DNA from: Flammeovirga pectinis
GTDB taxonomy: Bacteria > Bacteroidota > Bacteroidia > Cytophagales > Flammeovirgaceae
Direction of reading: 5' to 3'
Assembly: GCF_003970675.1 (NCBI RefSeq)
Contig: NZ_CP034563.1
Location: forward strand, 496,001 to 560,000
Length of the DNA: 64,000 nucleotides
Numbering within the stretch: position 1 is the stretch's first letter; the number at the start of each line of letters is the position of its first letter. The notes beneath the pieces were generated by a model. It worked only from the letters and a program-made list of their open reading frames with translations, had not been told where the DNA came from and made no database searches. Positions 18,082 through 28,300 of the stretch are shown here, one piece after another. The translations under genes were made by a program, and so were the position numbers.

Positions 18082-19752
18082 ATGAAAATTCAATTGAGAA
18101 AAATTGTTTTGGGCATCTTTGGAGTAGTTGCGTTACAAGCGTTAGCACCAAAAGTAATAGCACAAGATAAAATGGAGCAACACCCCAATGTGTTATTCAT
18201 TATAGTAGACGACCTGAATGATTTTGAAGGGAAGTTTGGTGGACACCCTCAAGCAATAACTCCTAACATAGATAAATTGGCAGATTCTGGCGTTACTTTT
18301 GTCAACGGACAAACCAATGTACCAGTTTGCCAACCTGCAAGAAACTCTTTATTTACAGGGGTATACCCACACGATTCTAGAGATTTTGGGTGGACGGCTC
18401 GTAAAAAACACGATGTGTTGAAGCACAGCAAAACCATGTTCCAGTTGTTTGCAGAAAATGGTTATGCACTTTATGGGTCAGGAAAATTGATGCATAAAAA
18501 CGATAAGAAATTATGGAACGAGTGGGGAGTGCCAGAGCGCATTAATTATGGACCTCATGCATTTAACGGAAATAAAATCATTCCTCACCCCTCTGTACCA
18601 GAGCCTTTTAGAAGTATAAATATTGTAGACGGTTCTTTTGCACCACTTACAGATATTCCTCAATTTGACAGTACAAAAACGGACTTAAAACCAGGTTGGG
18701 GCTACCCAAAAAAGGAATTTAGATATGTAAATGATGAGGACAGGGATTTAATGCCAGATGAACAGCATGCAGATTGGGCCGTTAAAAAACTGAAGCAATT
18801 AGAAGAAAGTGGTTCAGATAAACCTTTCTTTATGGGAATTGGTTTTGTAAAGCCACATACTCCATTATATGCTCCACAGAAGTATTTTGATATGTATCCT
18901 TTAGAAACATTGAAATTACCAGTTATAAAGGAGGGAGATGATGAGGATGCATTTTTTAAAGAAAACTATCCAATGTCGCAAATGGGATTAAAGTATTATA
19001 AAGCACTTTGTGATTCTTATGAAGATGATAAAGAAGGATTAAGAAAAGTTGTACAAGCCTATCTTGCTTGCGTTACTTTTATGGACGACCAAGTAGGGAA
19101 AGTTATTGATGCTTTAGATAACTCTAAATTTGCAGATAATACTATAGTTGTATTTACGGCAGACCATGGGTGGAACTTCGGACAGAAAGAATACTTGTAT
19201 AAGAACTCACCTTGGGAAGAAAGTGCAAGAGTGCCTTTTATCGTACGTGCTCCAAAAGAACAAGTGAAAGGAATGGATGTAACTCACCCTGTTTCATTAA
19301 TAGATTTGTACCCTACGTTTATAGATATCTGTAATTTAAAAGGAAGTACAAAACTAGACGAACAAGCCGCAGAAATAGGAGGCCATTCTATTCGTCCTTT
19401 CCTAACAGATAAAAATGCAACATGGACAGGCCCAAAAGGCGCATTAACCGTAATGGGAGTAGGTATTTCTGAACCAATAGAAGGTTTAGCGGTGTCTGTG
19501 AACAAACAAGCGTTATGGCATATTGAGGTTAGAAAACCACTAAGTCCAGAATATGTAATGCAACAAACATATTCCTATAGAACAGCGCGTTTCCGTTACA
19601 TCTTATACAAAAATGGTAAAGAAGAATTGTACGACCACAAGAAAGATAAACACGAGTGGAAAAATGTTGCCGATAAAAAATCATATGCTTCTACAAAAGC
19701 AGATTTAAAGCTTCAGATGATGGAAATTATTAACGCAAATAGCGTGAATTAA
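18082..19752 (+). CDS. Type I sulfatase, iduronate-2-sulfatase-like branch (second copy)
   Basis: A secreted enzyme of 556 aa with an N-terminal signal peptide (ending KVIAQ). The formylglycine motif is CQPARNSLFTG with Cys at residue 83, the Ala-type variant of the C-X-P-S/A-X-R signature. Metal-binding motifs are IIVDDLNDF and FTADHGWNFGQKEYLYK. GFVKPHTPLYAPQKYFDMYPLE and YVNDEDRDLMPD show it is a divergent paralog of the sulfatase at 9255 in the same family branch. The two probably act on different sulfate positions or linkages of one polysaccharide. It is the last gene of the cluster, ahead of a strong terminator. Confidence 0.92.
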   Translation: MKIQLRKIVLGIFGVVALQALAPKVIAQDKMEQHPNVLFIIVDDLNDFEGKFGGHPQAITPNIDKLADSGVTFVNGQTNVPVCQPARNSLFTGVYPHDSRDFGWTARKKHDVLKHSKTMFQLFAENGYALYGSGKLMHKNDKKLWNEWGVPERINYGPHAFNGNKIIPHPSVPEPFRSINIVDGSFAPLTDIPQFDSTKTDLKPGWGYPKKEFRYVNDEDRDLMPDEQHADWAVKKLKQLEESGSDKPFFMGIGFVKPHTPLYAPQKYFDMYPLETLKLPVIKEGDDEDAFFKENYPMSQMGLKYYKALCDSYEDDKEGLRKVVQAYLACVTFMDDQVGKVIDALDNSKFADNTIVVFTADHGWNFGQKEYLYKNSPWEESARVPFIVRAPKEQVKGMDVTHPVSLIDLYPTFIDICNLKGSTKLDEQAAEIGGHSIRPFLTDKNATWTGPKGALTVMGVGISEPIEGLAVSVNKQALWHIEVRKPLSPEYVMQQTYSYRTARFRYILYKNGKEELYDHKKDKHEWKNVADKKSYASTKADLKLQMMEIINANSVN

Positions 19753-19776
19753 GATATTTAATTTACCAATGTGATT

Positions 19777-19807
19777 GAGGCAAACTCTATAGGTTTGTCT
19801 CTTTTTT
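19777..19807 (+). terminator. Terminator closing the sulfatase/rhamnosidase cluster
   Basis: A 9-bp stem (19777-19785 with 19793-19801, one G-U pair), 7-nt loop and six T residues (19802-19807), 24 bp after the sulfatase stop. Confidence 0.85.
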
Positions 19808-19938
19808 GTTAAATATATAATGTTATTGGTATGTATTAAAAAAAAAGAATAGACCAATAACTAATTGAAATACAGTGTCATTAGCACTATTTATTAGGTC
19901 TAATTAACAAAGTTTCTAGTTTTTTTAATTTTATTATG

Positions 19939-19984
19939 TAATTTTAAACGATAAAACTAAATTTTTTTATTTAAAGCTGACATA
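19939..19984 (+). promoter_or_regulatory. Conserved promoter-like region before giant paralog A
   Basis: A TATGTAnTTT block (-7-like TAATTTTA at 19939-19946) and the leader AAAGCTGACATA just before the ATG recur before all three giant paralogs. Paralog A deviates from the consensus TAnnTTTG at the last base. No -33 TTTG is obvious, so this rests mainly on conservation. Confidence 0.4.
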
Positions 19985-22900
19985 ATGCAAACTAATTACA
20001 AGCTGTTACGCCTATTGCTCATAGGTTTATTTTTCTGTGTAACTTTTACTACTGCGCTACACGCTCAAAACAATAGTTGTGAAACTGCTATTGATGTAGA
20101 GTTTGGTGACAATAATGCAACAAATACTCCCAACTGGTATGCATTTACAGTACCAACTGATATGCAACGTTTAACGTTATCAAGTTTAGGGAAAACCACA
20201 CTAGATACTTATGTAGAAGTCTACTCGGAATGTGGAGGTTCAAGAATTTTTTATAATGATGATTCTGATGGTGTGCGTCAAAGTTATCTAGACGAAGATG
20301 TTTCACCCTATCAAGGAGAAACGTTGTATATAAAATGGCGTCTATATGGTAGTAGTACAGAAGGAAATTTTGATTGGACATTAGGTGGTACAGATATAAA
20401 CTCTAAACCCTACTCTCATATTGTTTCTATTGATGACATAGTCATAAATTATGGCGTGCAATTAAAAATAGAGAACAACAATAACCCAATAGATTCTTTA
20501 CACTTTATGTTAGTGGGTGAAGATAATGGGGTTATTACATTGCAAAACGATAGTATTATTGGTTTATCTGTAGCAGGTACACAACAAGTAGTTGGTGTTA
20601 TTTATGATGAATACAGTGTAAACCGAGGACAACAGGAATTTACTGTAACCAACCAAGTAGATCCATCTGGTAAAAAGACGGGTGTGATAACTAATTTAGA
20701 AGATATTGTAATTAATTCATTTGAAGATTATGAATTACAAGGTGCTACTAATTCGTCTGCCGAAATTTCATATGCAATAATAAGCGGTAGTGAATATGCA
20801 TCAATATCAGGTAATGTATTAACAGCAGAAGCATATGGTGAAGTAGAGGTTGAAGCTTCAATTATAGAAAATGATGAATATACGTCATCATCAGTAATAT
20901 TTACAGTAAGTATTTCTCCTTATAAAAATGGTATTTTATATGAGGAATACTTAGCCCTAGAGGTATTATACAATACAGCTGATGGTCCAAATTGGAAAAA
21001 TAATACCAATTGGCTCACAGATGAACCTATTGAAGACTGGTATGGTGTAACTACTTCTCAAGTAGAAGATGAAAATGGCACTACGTATTTAGTTGTAACT
21101 CAGATATACCTTAGTAATAATTCTCTTAAAGGAAACCTTCCTTCTGAGTTAGGTAATTTAATACATCTTACAAGTTTAAATTTGTCATATAATTCTCTTA
21201 AAGGAAACCTTCCTTCTGAGTTAGGTAATTTAATACATCTTACAAGTTTAAATTTGTCATATAATTCTCTTGAAAGTGTTCCAGTAGAGTTAGGCAATTT
21301 ATCAAATCTTACTATTTTAAATTTGTCATATAATTCTCTTGTAAGTGTTCCAGTAGAGTTAGGTAATTTAGTAAATCTTACTGGATTATATTTGTCATCT
21401 AATTCTCTTGTAAGTATTCCAGTAGAGTTAGGCAATTTGTTAAATCTTACTGAATTAAATTTGTCATATAATTCTCTTGTAAGTGTTCCAGTAGAGTTAG
21501 GCAATTTGTCAAATCTTACTGGATTATATTTGCATTCTAATTCCCTTGTAAGTATTCCAGTAGAGTTAGGCAATTTGTTAAATCTTACTGAATTATCTTT
21601 GTCATCTAATTCACTTGTAGATGTTCCGGTAGAGTTAGGCAATTTGTTAAATCTTACTAATTTAAGTTTGTATTCTAATTCTCTTTTAAGTGTTCCAGTA
21701 GAGTTAGGCAATTTGTCAAATCTTACTGGATTATATTTGCATTCTAATTCCCTTGTAAATGTTCCAGTAGAGTTGGGTAATTTAATAAATCTTACTACAT
21801 TATTTTTGTATAATAATTCTCTTGAGAGTGTTCCAGTGGAGTTAGGTAATTTAGTAAATCTTACTAGATTAAATTTGTCTTATAATTCTCTTGAAAGTGT
21901 TCCAGTAGAGTTAGGTAATTTAGTAAATCTTACTTATTTAAGTTTGTATTCTAATTCTCTTGAAAGTGTTCCAGTAGAGTTAGGTAATTTAGTAAATCTT
22001 ACTACTTTAGATATTGACTATAATAGATTCACTTTTGAAAAATTAAATCTCCAAAAAGATTTCTTTACTAGTATTTCATATTTTGATTATTCCCCTCAAA
22101 ATAACATTCTAATCAATAGAAATCAAGATGTAGAGTTGTTAACAACAATCTTAACTATTTCAGATACGGCAGCAAATAATAGCTATGAATGGTATAAAGA
22201 TGGTGAAGTAATGTCTAATGAGACAACGTCAATATTAACAATTAACTATACCGAAAATTTAGATAGCAAATTTTACTGTAAAATTACAAACACAGATTGG
22301 CCAGATTTAACACTCCAATCAACAACTTATACAGAAAAAGGAGAATTAATTTCATTAATAGTAAATAATATCCCTTCAAATACTCCAGAAAATACGGGTA
22401 TATATGCAATTGGTAGTTTTAATAACAATAACTATCGTAATCAAGAATACCCGCTGGTTTATAATACAACAAATGGACATTATGCTTTAACGGTACCTAA
22501 AAATTTAGGAACTGTAGAATTTAGGTTTGCCTTAAAAAACCATGAGGGGTTTGTAGAAACGAATATAGAAAATGAAGAGGTTCTAAGAACTTTAGAGTTA
22601 ATAGAATTAACTGGTGAAGTAATTATAGACGATATATCAGCTTGGTTATCTATACCTACATTGCCCAATACATGTAATGAAAGTATTCCCGTTTTTGCAG
22701 ACAGTACCAACCTTTTCAGTAGTTCGCCTACATATTATTCTTTTATAGCGACAGAATATTCTAAAATAACTGCCGCTACCTTAGATGCATATAAAGGAAG
22801 TAGAATAACTATTTATGATGGGTGTGATGGCACTATTTTATTTAATAGTAGAAGCTATTATGGAAATACAACTGGTACACTTGAACTTATTGGAGGTCAA

Positions 22901-24991
22901 GAAATAATAATTAAAGTTTCTACTTATACTCCAGATAATGACTATGTTTTTAATTGGAAATTAGAGGCAACACCAATAATTGTATATACCGTGGCTTCTA
23001 TTCCAGAGAATACACCAGAAGATATGCCAATATATGCAATTGGTACAATGAACGAACTGGATTACACTAATCAAGACTACCCCTTAAGAAAGGTAGATGG
23101 AGGAACATCTTATGAACTAGTAGTAGAAAAAGAACTTGGAGAAGTAGATTTTACATTTGTCTTAAAAAACCATGAAGACTTTTCTGAAGTAATAGCAAAT
23201 GGAGATTTTGTTACAAGAACTATTGACACCACCACTGATTCTGAGGTAACTTTAGCTCCAATTATTGGGTGGAATATGGTTCCTGAATTAGCGAATACTT
23301 GTGCAAGTGCAATAGAGCTTACTACAGAAGGAGATTATATAGTAGGTACAGCTCCTCAGTGGTATTCTTTTACAGCTACAGAAGATATGCAATTGTCTTT
23401 ACGTAGTCTAGATGCTAGATATGTAACTGGTGCTGAATTGAATATTTATAATGATTGTGATGGAACACTTTTAAGAAGAGAGTATAATTATTATAGTGAA
23501 CTATCCGTATATTATAATTTAAAACAAGGTGAAACAATATATTTTCAATGGGATAGCAATTCTACTACTAATGCAAATAATTTTAAATGGAATTTATCTA
23601 CGCATGTAACCAAAACATATGTAGTTAACGTAATACCGGAGAGTACCCCAGAGAATATGTCAATTTATGCTATCGGGTCAATGAATAATTATGATTATTC
23701 TAATCAGGATTATGAGCTTATTTATAATGATGTAACTAATAAGTATGAGCTTATTTTTCCAGAAGAATTAGATACTGTACGTTTTCATTTTGTTTTAAAA
23801 AATTATGAAGAATTTAGAGAAGTGAACAATGAGGGTGATACCATTTCTAGATTTGTAGATGTAGCAAATACAACAACGAATACACAAATTGAAGATATTA
23901 TCTCTTGGGGTAATATTCCTCAACTAGCGTATACTTGTTCCGAGAGTTTAGAAATTACAGCTGACACATTAATTGCAGGTGGAATTCCAACTTGGTATCA
24001 TTATGAAGCCTCTACTAATCAGGTAATTACTTTATCGACTTTAGGTTTGACGCCTTTAGATACTAGAGTACGTATTTATGATAATTGTGATGGAGAAGAA
24101 TTAGCTTATAATGATGATGCAGAAAATACTTGGCAAACAAAATTAGAGTATGCGTTATATGCAGGCGATAATATTAAGATAAAATGGGATCATTGGGATA
24201 ATGGTGATAAACCATTTAAATGGTCTTTTGAAGCTGTTGATATTGAGCATCAAACTTTAGACTCTTTAAATGTTCTTCTTAAGTCATATAGTCAATTGGA
24301 ATTATTATCTGACCAAGAGTTACCTTTAAATTTTGAATTAATATCAGGTAATGCAACAGTAGTAGATGATGTTTTAACTATTAATGGAGAAGGAGAGTTA
24401 ACATTAAGGTTATATAATGAAGGCGATCTTTATCATTATGCATTAGATACAACTGTAACAGTAACAATAGATAAGTCAATTCTAACATTTAATACGAGTT
24501 ATTTTGAAGATATCGAAGAAGTAGGAAGTTACTTATTACCATCATTTATAAGTGATCAAGGAGTCGTGTTATCATTAGAAGTAGTTTCAGGTGCTGCTAT
24601 AATTGAAGAAGATTCATTGAAAGTGATTTCATCTGGAGAAGTAGAACTAAGCTTAACTTATAAAGAGGATAATGTTTATGAAGGATTTAGCAATTCATAT
24701 ATATTACAAATCAATGAAGTAATTCCAACTGGTTTAGAAAATGAATTATCAAAGTCTATTTCTATTTATCCTAACCCTGCAAATAAAGAGGTCTTTATTG
24801 AAGTACCCAACGTTCAAACTATAGGTTTAACTGTAGTTTCAACAACAGGTCAGTTAATTCATAAAGAGCAAGTATTAAAGGGGAACAATTATAGAAATGT
24901 ATTAGATGTCTCTACTTTTAAAACAGGCGTTTATGTTTTAATTATTCAGACAGAAAAAGGAAATGGAATAAAACGTTTGATTGTGAAATAG
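19985..24991 (+). CDS. Giant T9SS-secreted LRR surface protein, paralog A
   Basis: 1668 aa with a signal peptide (ending TALHAQ). Order of parts: PPC-like domain (about 29-137, WYAFTVPTDMQRLTL); Big/Ig-like beta region (about 138-370); 13 leucine-rich repeats (about 374-678, unit P-x-ELGNLxNLTxLxLxxNSLxx); Ig-like domain (YEWYKDGEV...FYCKITN, about 700-785). Then CBM20-like domains (IPSNTPENTGIYAIGSFN type, near 790, 998 and 1212) alternate with PPC-like domains (near 896, 1105 and 1317). One 81-aa Ig-like repeat and a T9SS sorting domain (SIYPNPANKEVFIEV...GIKRLIVK, about 1592-1668) complete it. It should be exported across the outer membrane and anchored at the surface; binding of glycan or protein ligands is inference. 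Near-identical paralogs follow at 25312 and 31921. The first two LRRs are 24-aa NLPSELGN units. Confidence 0.9.
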   Translation: MQTNYKLLRLLLIGLFFCVTFTTALHAQNNSCETAIDVEFGDNNATNTPNWYAFTVPTDMQRLTLSSLGKTTLDTYVEVYSECGGSRIFYNDDSDGVRQSYLDEDVSPYQGETLYIKWRLYGSSTEGNFDWTLGGTDINSKPYSHIVSIDDIVINYGVQLKIENNNNPIDSLHFMLVGEDNGVITLQNDSIIGLSVAGTQQVVGVIYDEYSVNRGQQEFTVTNQVDPSGKKTGVITNLEDIVINSFEDYELQGATNSSAEISYAIISGSEYASISGNVLTAEAYGEVEVEASIIENDEYTSSSVIFTVSISPYKNGILYEEYLALEVLYNTADGPNWKNNTNWLTDEPIEDWYGVTTSQVEDENGTTYLVVTQIYLSNNSLKGNLPSELGNLIHLTSLNLSYNSLKGNLPSELGNLIHLTSLNLSYNSLESVPVELGNLSNLTILNLSYNSLVSVPVELGNLVNLTGLYLSSNSLVSIPVELGNLLNLTELNLSYNSLVSVPVELGNLSNLTGLYLHSNSLVSIPVELGNLLNLTELSLSSNSLVDVPVELGNLLNLTNLSLYSNSLLSVPVELGNLSNLTGLYLHSNSLVNVPVELGNLINLTTLFLYNNSLESVPVELGNLVNLTRLNLSYNSLESVPVELGNLVNLTYLSLYSNSLESVPVELGNLVNLTTLDIDYNRFTFEKLNLQKDFFTSISYFDYSPQNNILINRNQDVELLTTILTISDTAANNSYEWYKDGEVMSNETTSILTINYTENLDSKFYCKITNTDWPDLTLQSTTYTEKGELISLIVNNIPSNTPENTGIYAIGSFNNNNYRNQEYPLVYNTTNGHYALTVPKNLGTVEFRFALKNHEGFVETNIENEEVLRTLELIELTGEVIIDDISAWLSIPTLPNTCNESIPVFADSTNLFSSSPTYYSFIATEYSKITAATLDAYKGSRITIYDGCDGTILFNSRSYYGNTTGTLELIGGQEIIIKVSTYTPDNDYVFNWKLEATPIIVYTVASIPENTPEDMPIYAIGTMNELDYTNQDYPLRKVDGGTSYELVVEKELGEVDFTFVLKNHEDFSEVIANGDFVTRTIDTTTDSEVTLAPIIGWNMVPELANTCASAIELTTEGDYIVGTAPQWYSFTATEDMQLSLRSLDARYVTGAELNIYNDCDGTLLRREYNYYSELSVYYNLKQGETIYFQWDSNSTTNANNFKWNLSTHVTKTYVVNVIPESTPENMSIYAIGSMNNYDYSNQDYELIYNDVTNKYELIFPEELDTVRFHFVLKNYEEFREVNNEGDTISRFVDVANTTTNTQIEDIISWGNIPQLAYTCSESLEITADTLIAGGIPTWYHYEASTNQVITLSTLGLTPLDTRVRIYDNCDGEELAYNDDAENTWQTKLEYALYAGDNIKIKWDHWDNGDKPFKWSFEAVDIEHQTLDSLNVLLKSYSQLELLSDQELPLNFELISGNATVVDDVLTINGEGELTLRLYNEGDLYHYALDTTVTVTIDKSILTFNTSYFEDIEEVGSYLLPSFISDQGVVLSLEVVSGAAIIEEDSLKVISSGEVELSLTYKEDNVYEGFSNSYILQINEVIPTGLENELSKSISIYPNPANKEVFIEVPNVQTIGLTVVSTTGQLIHKEQVLKGNNYRNVLDVSTFKTGVYVLIIQTEKGNGIKRLIVK
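21107..22020 (+). repeat. LRR-coding repeat block of paralog A (13 units of about 69 bp)
   Basis: Thirteen ELGN-containing units, mostly 23 codons; the first two are 24-codon KGNLPSELGN units. The framework codons are nearly fixed. Variable codons sit after NLT (Ser, Ile, Gly, Glu, Asn, Thr, Arg, Tyr), between the two core Leu, and in the x-x before Asn, which are the predicted concave-surface positions. A distinctive unit (GLYLHSNSLV, with the silent marker CCC in the Ser codon) occurs twice, at about 21520 and 21729. Confidence 0.9.
24476..24718 (+). repeat. Single 243-bp Ig-like repeat unit in paralog A
   Basis: One copy of the 81-codon unit (TSYFEDIEEVGSYLLPSFIS) that occurs five times in paralog B and three times in paralog C. 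It carries the terminal variant (SGAAIIEEDSLKV) that is also the last unit in the other two paralogs. Confidence 0.9.
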
Positions 24992-25017
24992 TTTATTCTG
25001 TTAGGTAAGTAACAGAA

Positions 25018-25060
25018 ACACCCCTCTTTTAGGAAATTATCCGTAAAAGAGGGGTGTTTT
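25018..25060 (+). terminator. Terminator of giant paralog A
   Basis: A perfect 14-bp stem (25018-25031 with 25044-25057), 12-nt loop and T tract, 26 bp after the stop codon. The same hairpin follows paralogs B and C. Confidence 0.92.
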
Positions 25061-25264
25061 ATTTTGTAATTCTATTTAAACGAAACATCAAAAATTAAGT
25101 TTTAACTGACTTTACTATAATATTTAGAGTAATATAAAAGTACCCTTTACTACGTACAATAAGTGTATATAAAACAGTTATATTTAATACGAAAAGTTAA
25201 ATAAAAATTAATTAATATTTATAAAAATAATTAATAACATCTATAAATATTAAAATTTATTATG

Positions 25265-25311
25265 TAGCTTTGAATCGCAAAAACTAAATGATTCAAAATA
25301 AAGCTGACATA
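25265..25311 (+). promoter_or_regulatory. Promoter-like region before giant paralog B
   Basis: TAGCTTTG at 25265-25272 matches the Bacteroidota -7 consensus TAnnTTTG exactly, within the block conserved before all three paralogs. No clear -33 TTTG. The leader AAAGCTGACATA directly precedes the ATG at 25312. Confidence 0.45.
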
Positions 25312-28300
25312 ATGCAAACTCAAAACATGCTATTACACCTATTGCTCATAGGTTTATTTTTCTGTCTAAATTTTACTACATCACTTCACGCTCAAAACAA
25401 TAGTTGTGAAACCGCTATTGATGTAGAATTTGGTGACAATAACGTACCAAATACATCCAGTTGGTACGCATTTACAGTACCAACTGATATGCAACGTTTA
25501 ACGTTATCAAGTTTAGGGAAAACCACACTAGATACTTATGTAGAAGTCTACTCTGAATGTGGAGGTTCAAGAATTTTTTATAATGATAATTCTGATGGTG
25601 GGCGTCAAAGTTATCTAGACAAAGATGTTTCACGCTATCAAGGAGAAACGCTGTATATAAGATGGCGTCTATTTTATAGTAGCACAGAAGGAAATTTTGA
25701 TTGGACATTAGGTGGTACAGATATCAATTCTAAACCCTACTCTCATATTGTTTCTATTGATGACATAGTCATTAATTATGGCGTGCAATTAAAAATAGAG
25801 AACAACAATAACCCAATAGATTCTTTACACTTTATGTTAGTGGGAGAAGATAATGGGGTTATTACATTGCAAAACGATAGTATTATTGGTTTATCTGTAG
25901 CAGGTACACAACAAGTAGTTGGTGTTATTTATGATGAATACAGTGTAAACCGAGGACAACAGGAATTTACTGTAACCAACCAAGTAGATCCATCTGGTAA
26001 AAAGACGGGTGTGATAACTAATTTAGAAGATATTGTAATTAATTCATTTGAAGATTATGAATTACAAGGTGCTACTAATTCGTCTGCCGAAATTTCATAT
26101 GCAATAATAAGTGGTAGTGAATATGCATCAATATCAGGTAATGTATTAACAGCAGAAGCATATGGTGAAGTAGAGGTTGAAGCTTCAATTATAGAAAATG
26201 ATGAATATACGTCATCATCAGTGATATTTACAGTAAGTATTTCTCCTTATAAAAATGGAATTTTATATGAGGAATACTTAGCCCTAGAGGCATTATACAA
26301 TACAACTGATGGTCCAAATTGGAATAATAATACCAATTGGCTCACAGATGAACCTATTGAAGACTGGTATGGTGTAACTACTTCTCAAGTAGAAGATGAA
26401 AATAGTAATACGTATTTAGTTGTAACTCAGATGTCCCTTAGTAATAATTCTCTTAAAGGAAACCTCCCTTCTGAGTTAGGTAATTTAATACACCTTACAA
26501 GTTTAGATTTGTATAATAATTCTCTTGTAAGTGTTCCATTAGAGTTAGGTAATTTAGTAAATCTTACTGGATTATATTTGTCATCTAATTCTCTTTTAAG
26601 TATTCCATTAGAGTTAGGTAATTTAGTAAATCTTACTGGATTATATTTGTCATCTAATTCTCTTGTAAGTATTCCAGTAGAGTTAGGCAATTTGGTAAAT
26701 CTTACTGAATTAAATTTGTCATCTAATTCTCTTGTAAGTGTTCCGGTAGAGTTAGGTAATTTAGTAAATCTTACTAATTTATCTTTGAATTCTAATTCTC
26801 TAGTAAGTGTTCCGGTAGAGTTAGGCAATTTGTTAAATCTTACAAGTTTATCTTTGTCAAGAAATTCTCTTGAAAGTGTTCCGGTAGAGTTAGGTAATTT
26901 GGTAAATCTTACTACTTTATATTTGTCATCTAATTCTCTTGTAGATGTTCCGGTAGAGTTAGGCAATTTGTTAAATCTTACTTATTTAAGTTTGTATAAT
27001 AATTCTCTTGTAGATGTTCCGGTAGAGTTAGGCAATTTGTTAAATCTTACTACTTTAAATTTGTCTTATAATTCTCTTGAAAGTGTTCCATTAGAGTTAG
27101 GCAATTTGTTAAATCTTACTTATTTAAGTTTGTATAATAATTCTCTTGTAGATGTTCCGGTAGAGTTAGGTAATTTGTTAAATCTTACTTATTTAAATTT
27201 GTCAAGAAATTCTCTTGAAAGTGTTCCATTAGAGTTAGGCAATTTGTCAAATCTTACAAGTTTAAATTTGTATAATAATTCTCTTGAAAGTATTCCATTA
27301 GAGTTAGGTAATTTGTTAAATCTTACTTATTTAAATATTAACTATAATAGATTCACTTTTAAAAAATTAGATCTCCAAAAAGATTTCTTTACTAGTATTT
27401 CATCTTTTGATTATTCCCCTCAAAATAATATTCTAATCAATAGAAATCAAGATGTAGAGTTGTTAACAACAATCTTAACTATTTCAGATACGGCAGCAAA
27501 TAATAGCTATGAATGGTATAAAGATGGTGAAGTAATGCCTAATGAGACAACGTCAATATTAACAATTAACTATACCGAAAATTTAGATAGCGAATTTTAC
27601 TGTAAAATTACAAACACAGATTGGCCAGATTTAACACTCCAATCAACTACTTATACAGAAAAAGGAGAATTAATTTCATTAATAGTAAATAATATCCCTT
27701 CAAATACTCCAGAAAATACGGGTATATATGCAATTGGTAGTTTTAATAACAATAACTATCGTAATCAAGAATTCCCGCTGGTTTATAATACAACAAATGG
27801 ACATTATGCTTTAACGGTACCTAAAAATTTAGGAACTGTAGAATTTAGGTTTGCCTTAAAAAACCATGAGGGGTTTGTAGAAACGAATATAGAAAATGAA
27901 GAGGTTCTAAGAACTTTAGAGTTAATAGAATTAACTGGTGAAGTAATTATAGACGATATATCAGCTTGGTTATCTATACCTACATTGCCCAATACATGTA
28001 ATGAAAGTATTCCCGTTTTTGCAGACAGTACCAACCTTTTCAGTAGTTCGCCTACATATTATTCTTTTATAGCGACAGAATATTCTAAAATAACTGCCGC
28101 TACCTTAGATGCATATAAAGGAAGTAGAATAACTATTTATGATGGGTGTGATGGCACTATTTTATTTAATAGTAGAAGCTATTATGGAAATACAACTGGT
28201 ACACTTGAACTTATTGGAGGTCAAGAAATAATAATTAAAGTTTCTACTTATACTCCAGATAATGACTATGTTTTTAATTGGAAATTAGAAGCAACACCAT

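Larger units (their letters stand above)
24992..25311. other. Spacer between giant paralogs A and B
   Basis: No gene. It holds the terminator of paralog A, about 140 bp (25061-25200) that are nearly identical to the sequence after paralog B, a very AT-rich tract, and the promoter-like region of paralog B. The shared 3' flank shows that the duplicated unit includes the terminator and downstream spacer. Confidence 0.7.

Noticed and set aside
21100-21711. Long minus-strand ORF (repetitive LPNSTGTLTREL) opposite the LRR block of paralog A, with similar ones at 26427-26966 and 33036-33575
   Set aside because: They are antisense shadows created by the repetitive LRR codons; the plus frame is clearly coding, and the antisense frame shows no independent signal or start conservation.
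21107-22020. CRISPR-like periodicity of about 69 bp
   Set aside because: The repeats are protein-coding LRR units in frame, with no spacers of unrelated sequence and no cas genes in the window.
25288-25311. Upstream in-frame ATG for giant paralog B
   Set aside because: Paralogs A and C lack it, while the leader AAAGCTGACATA before the ATG at 25312 is shared by all three.
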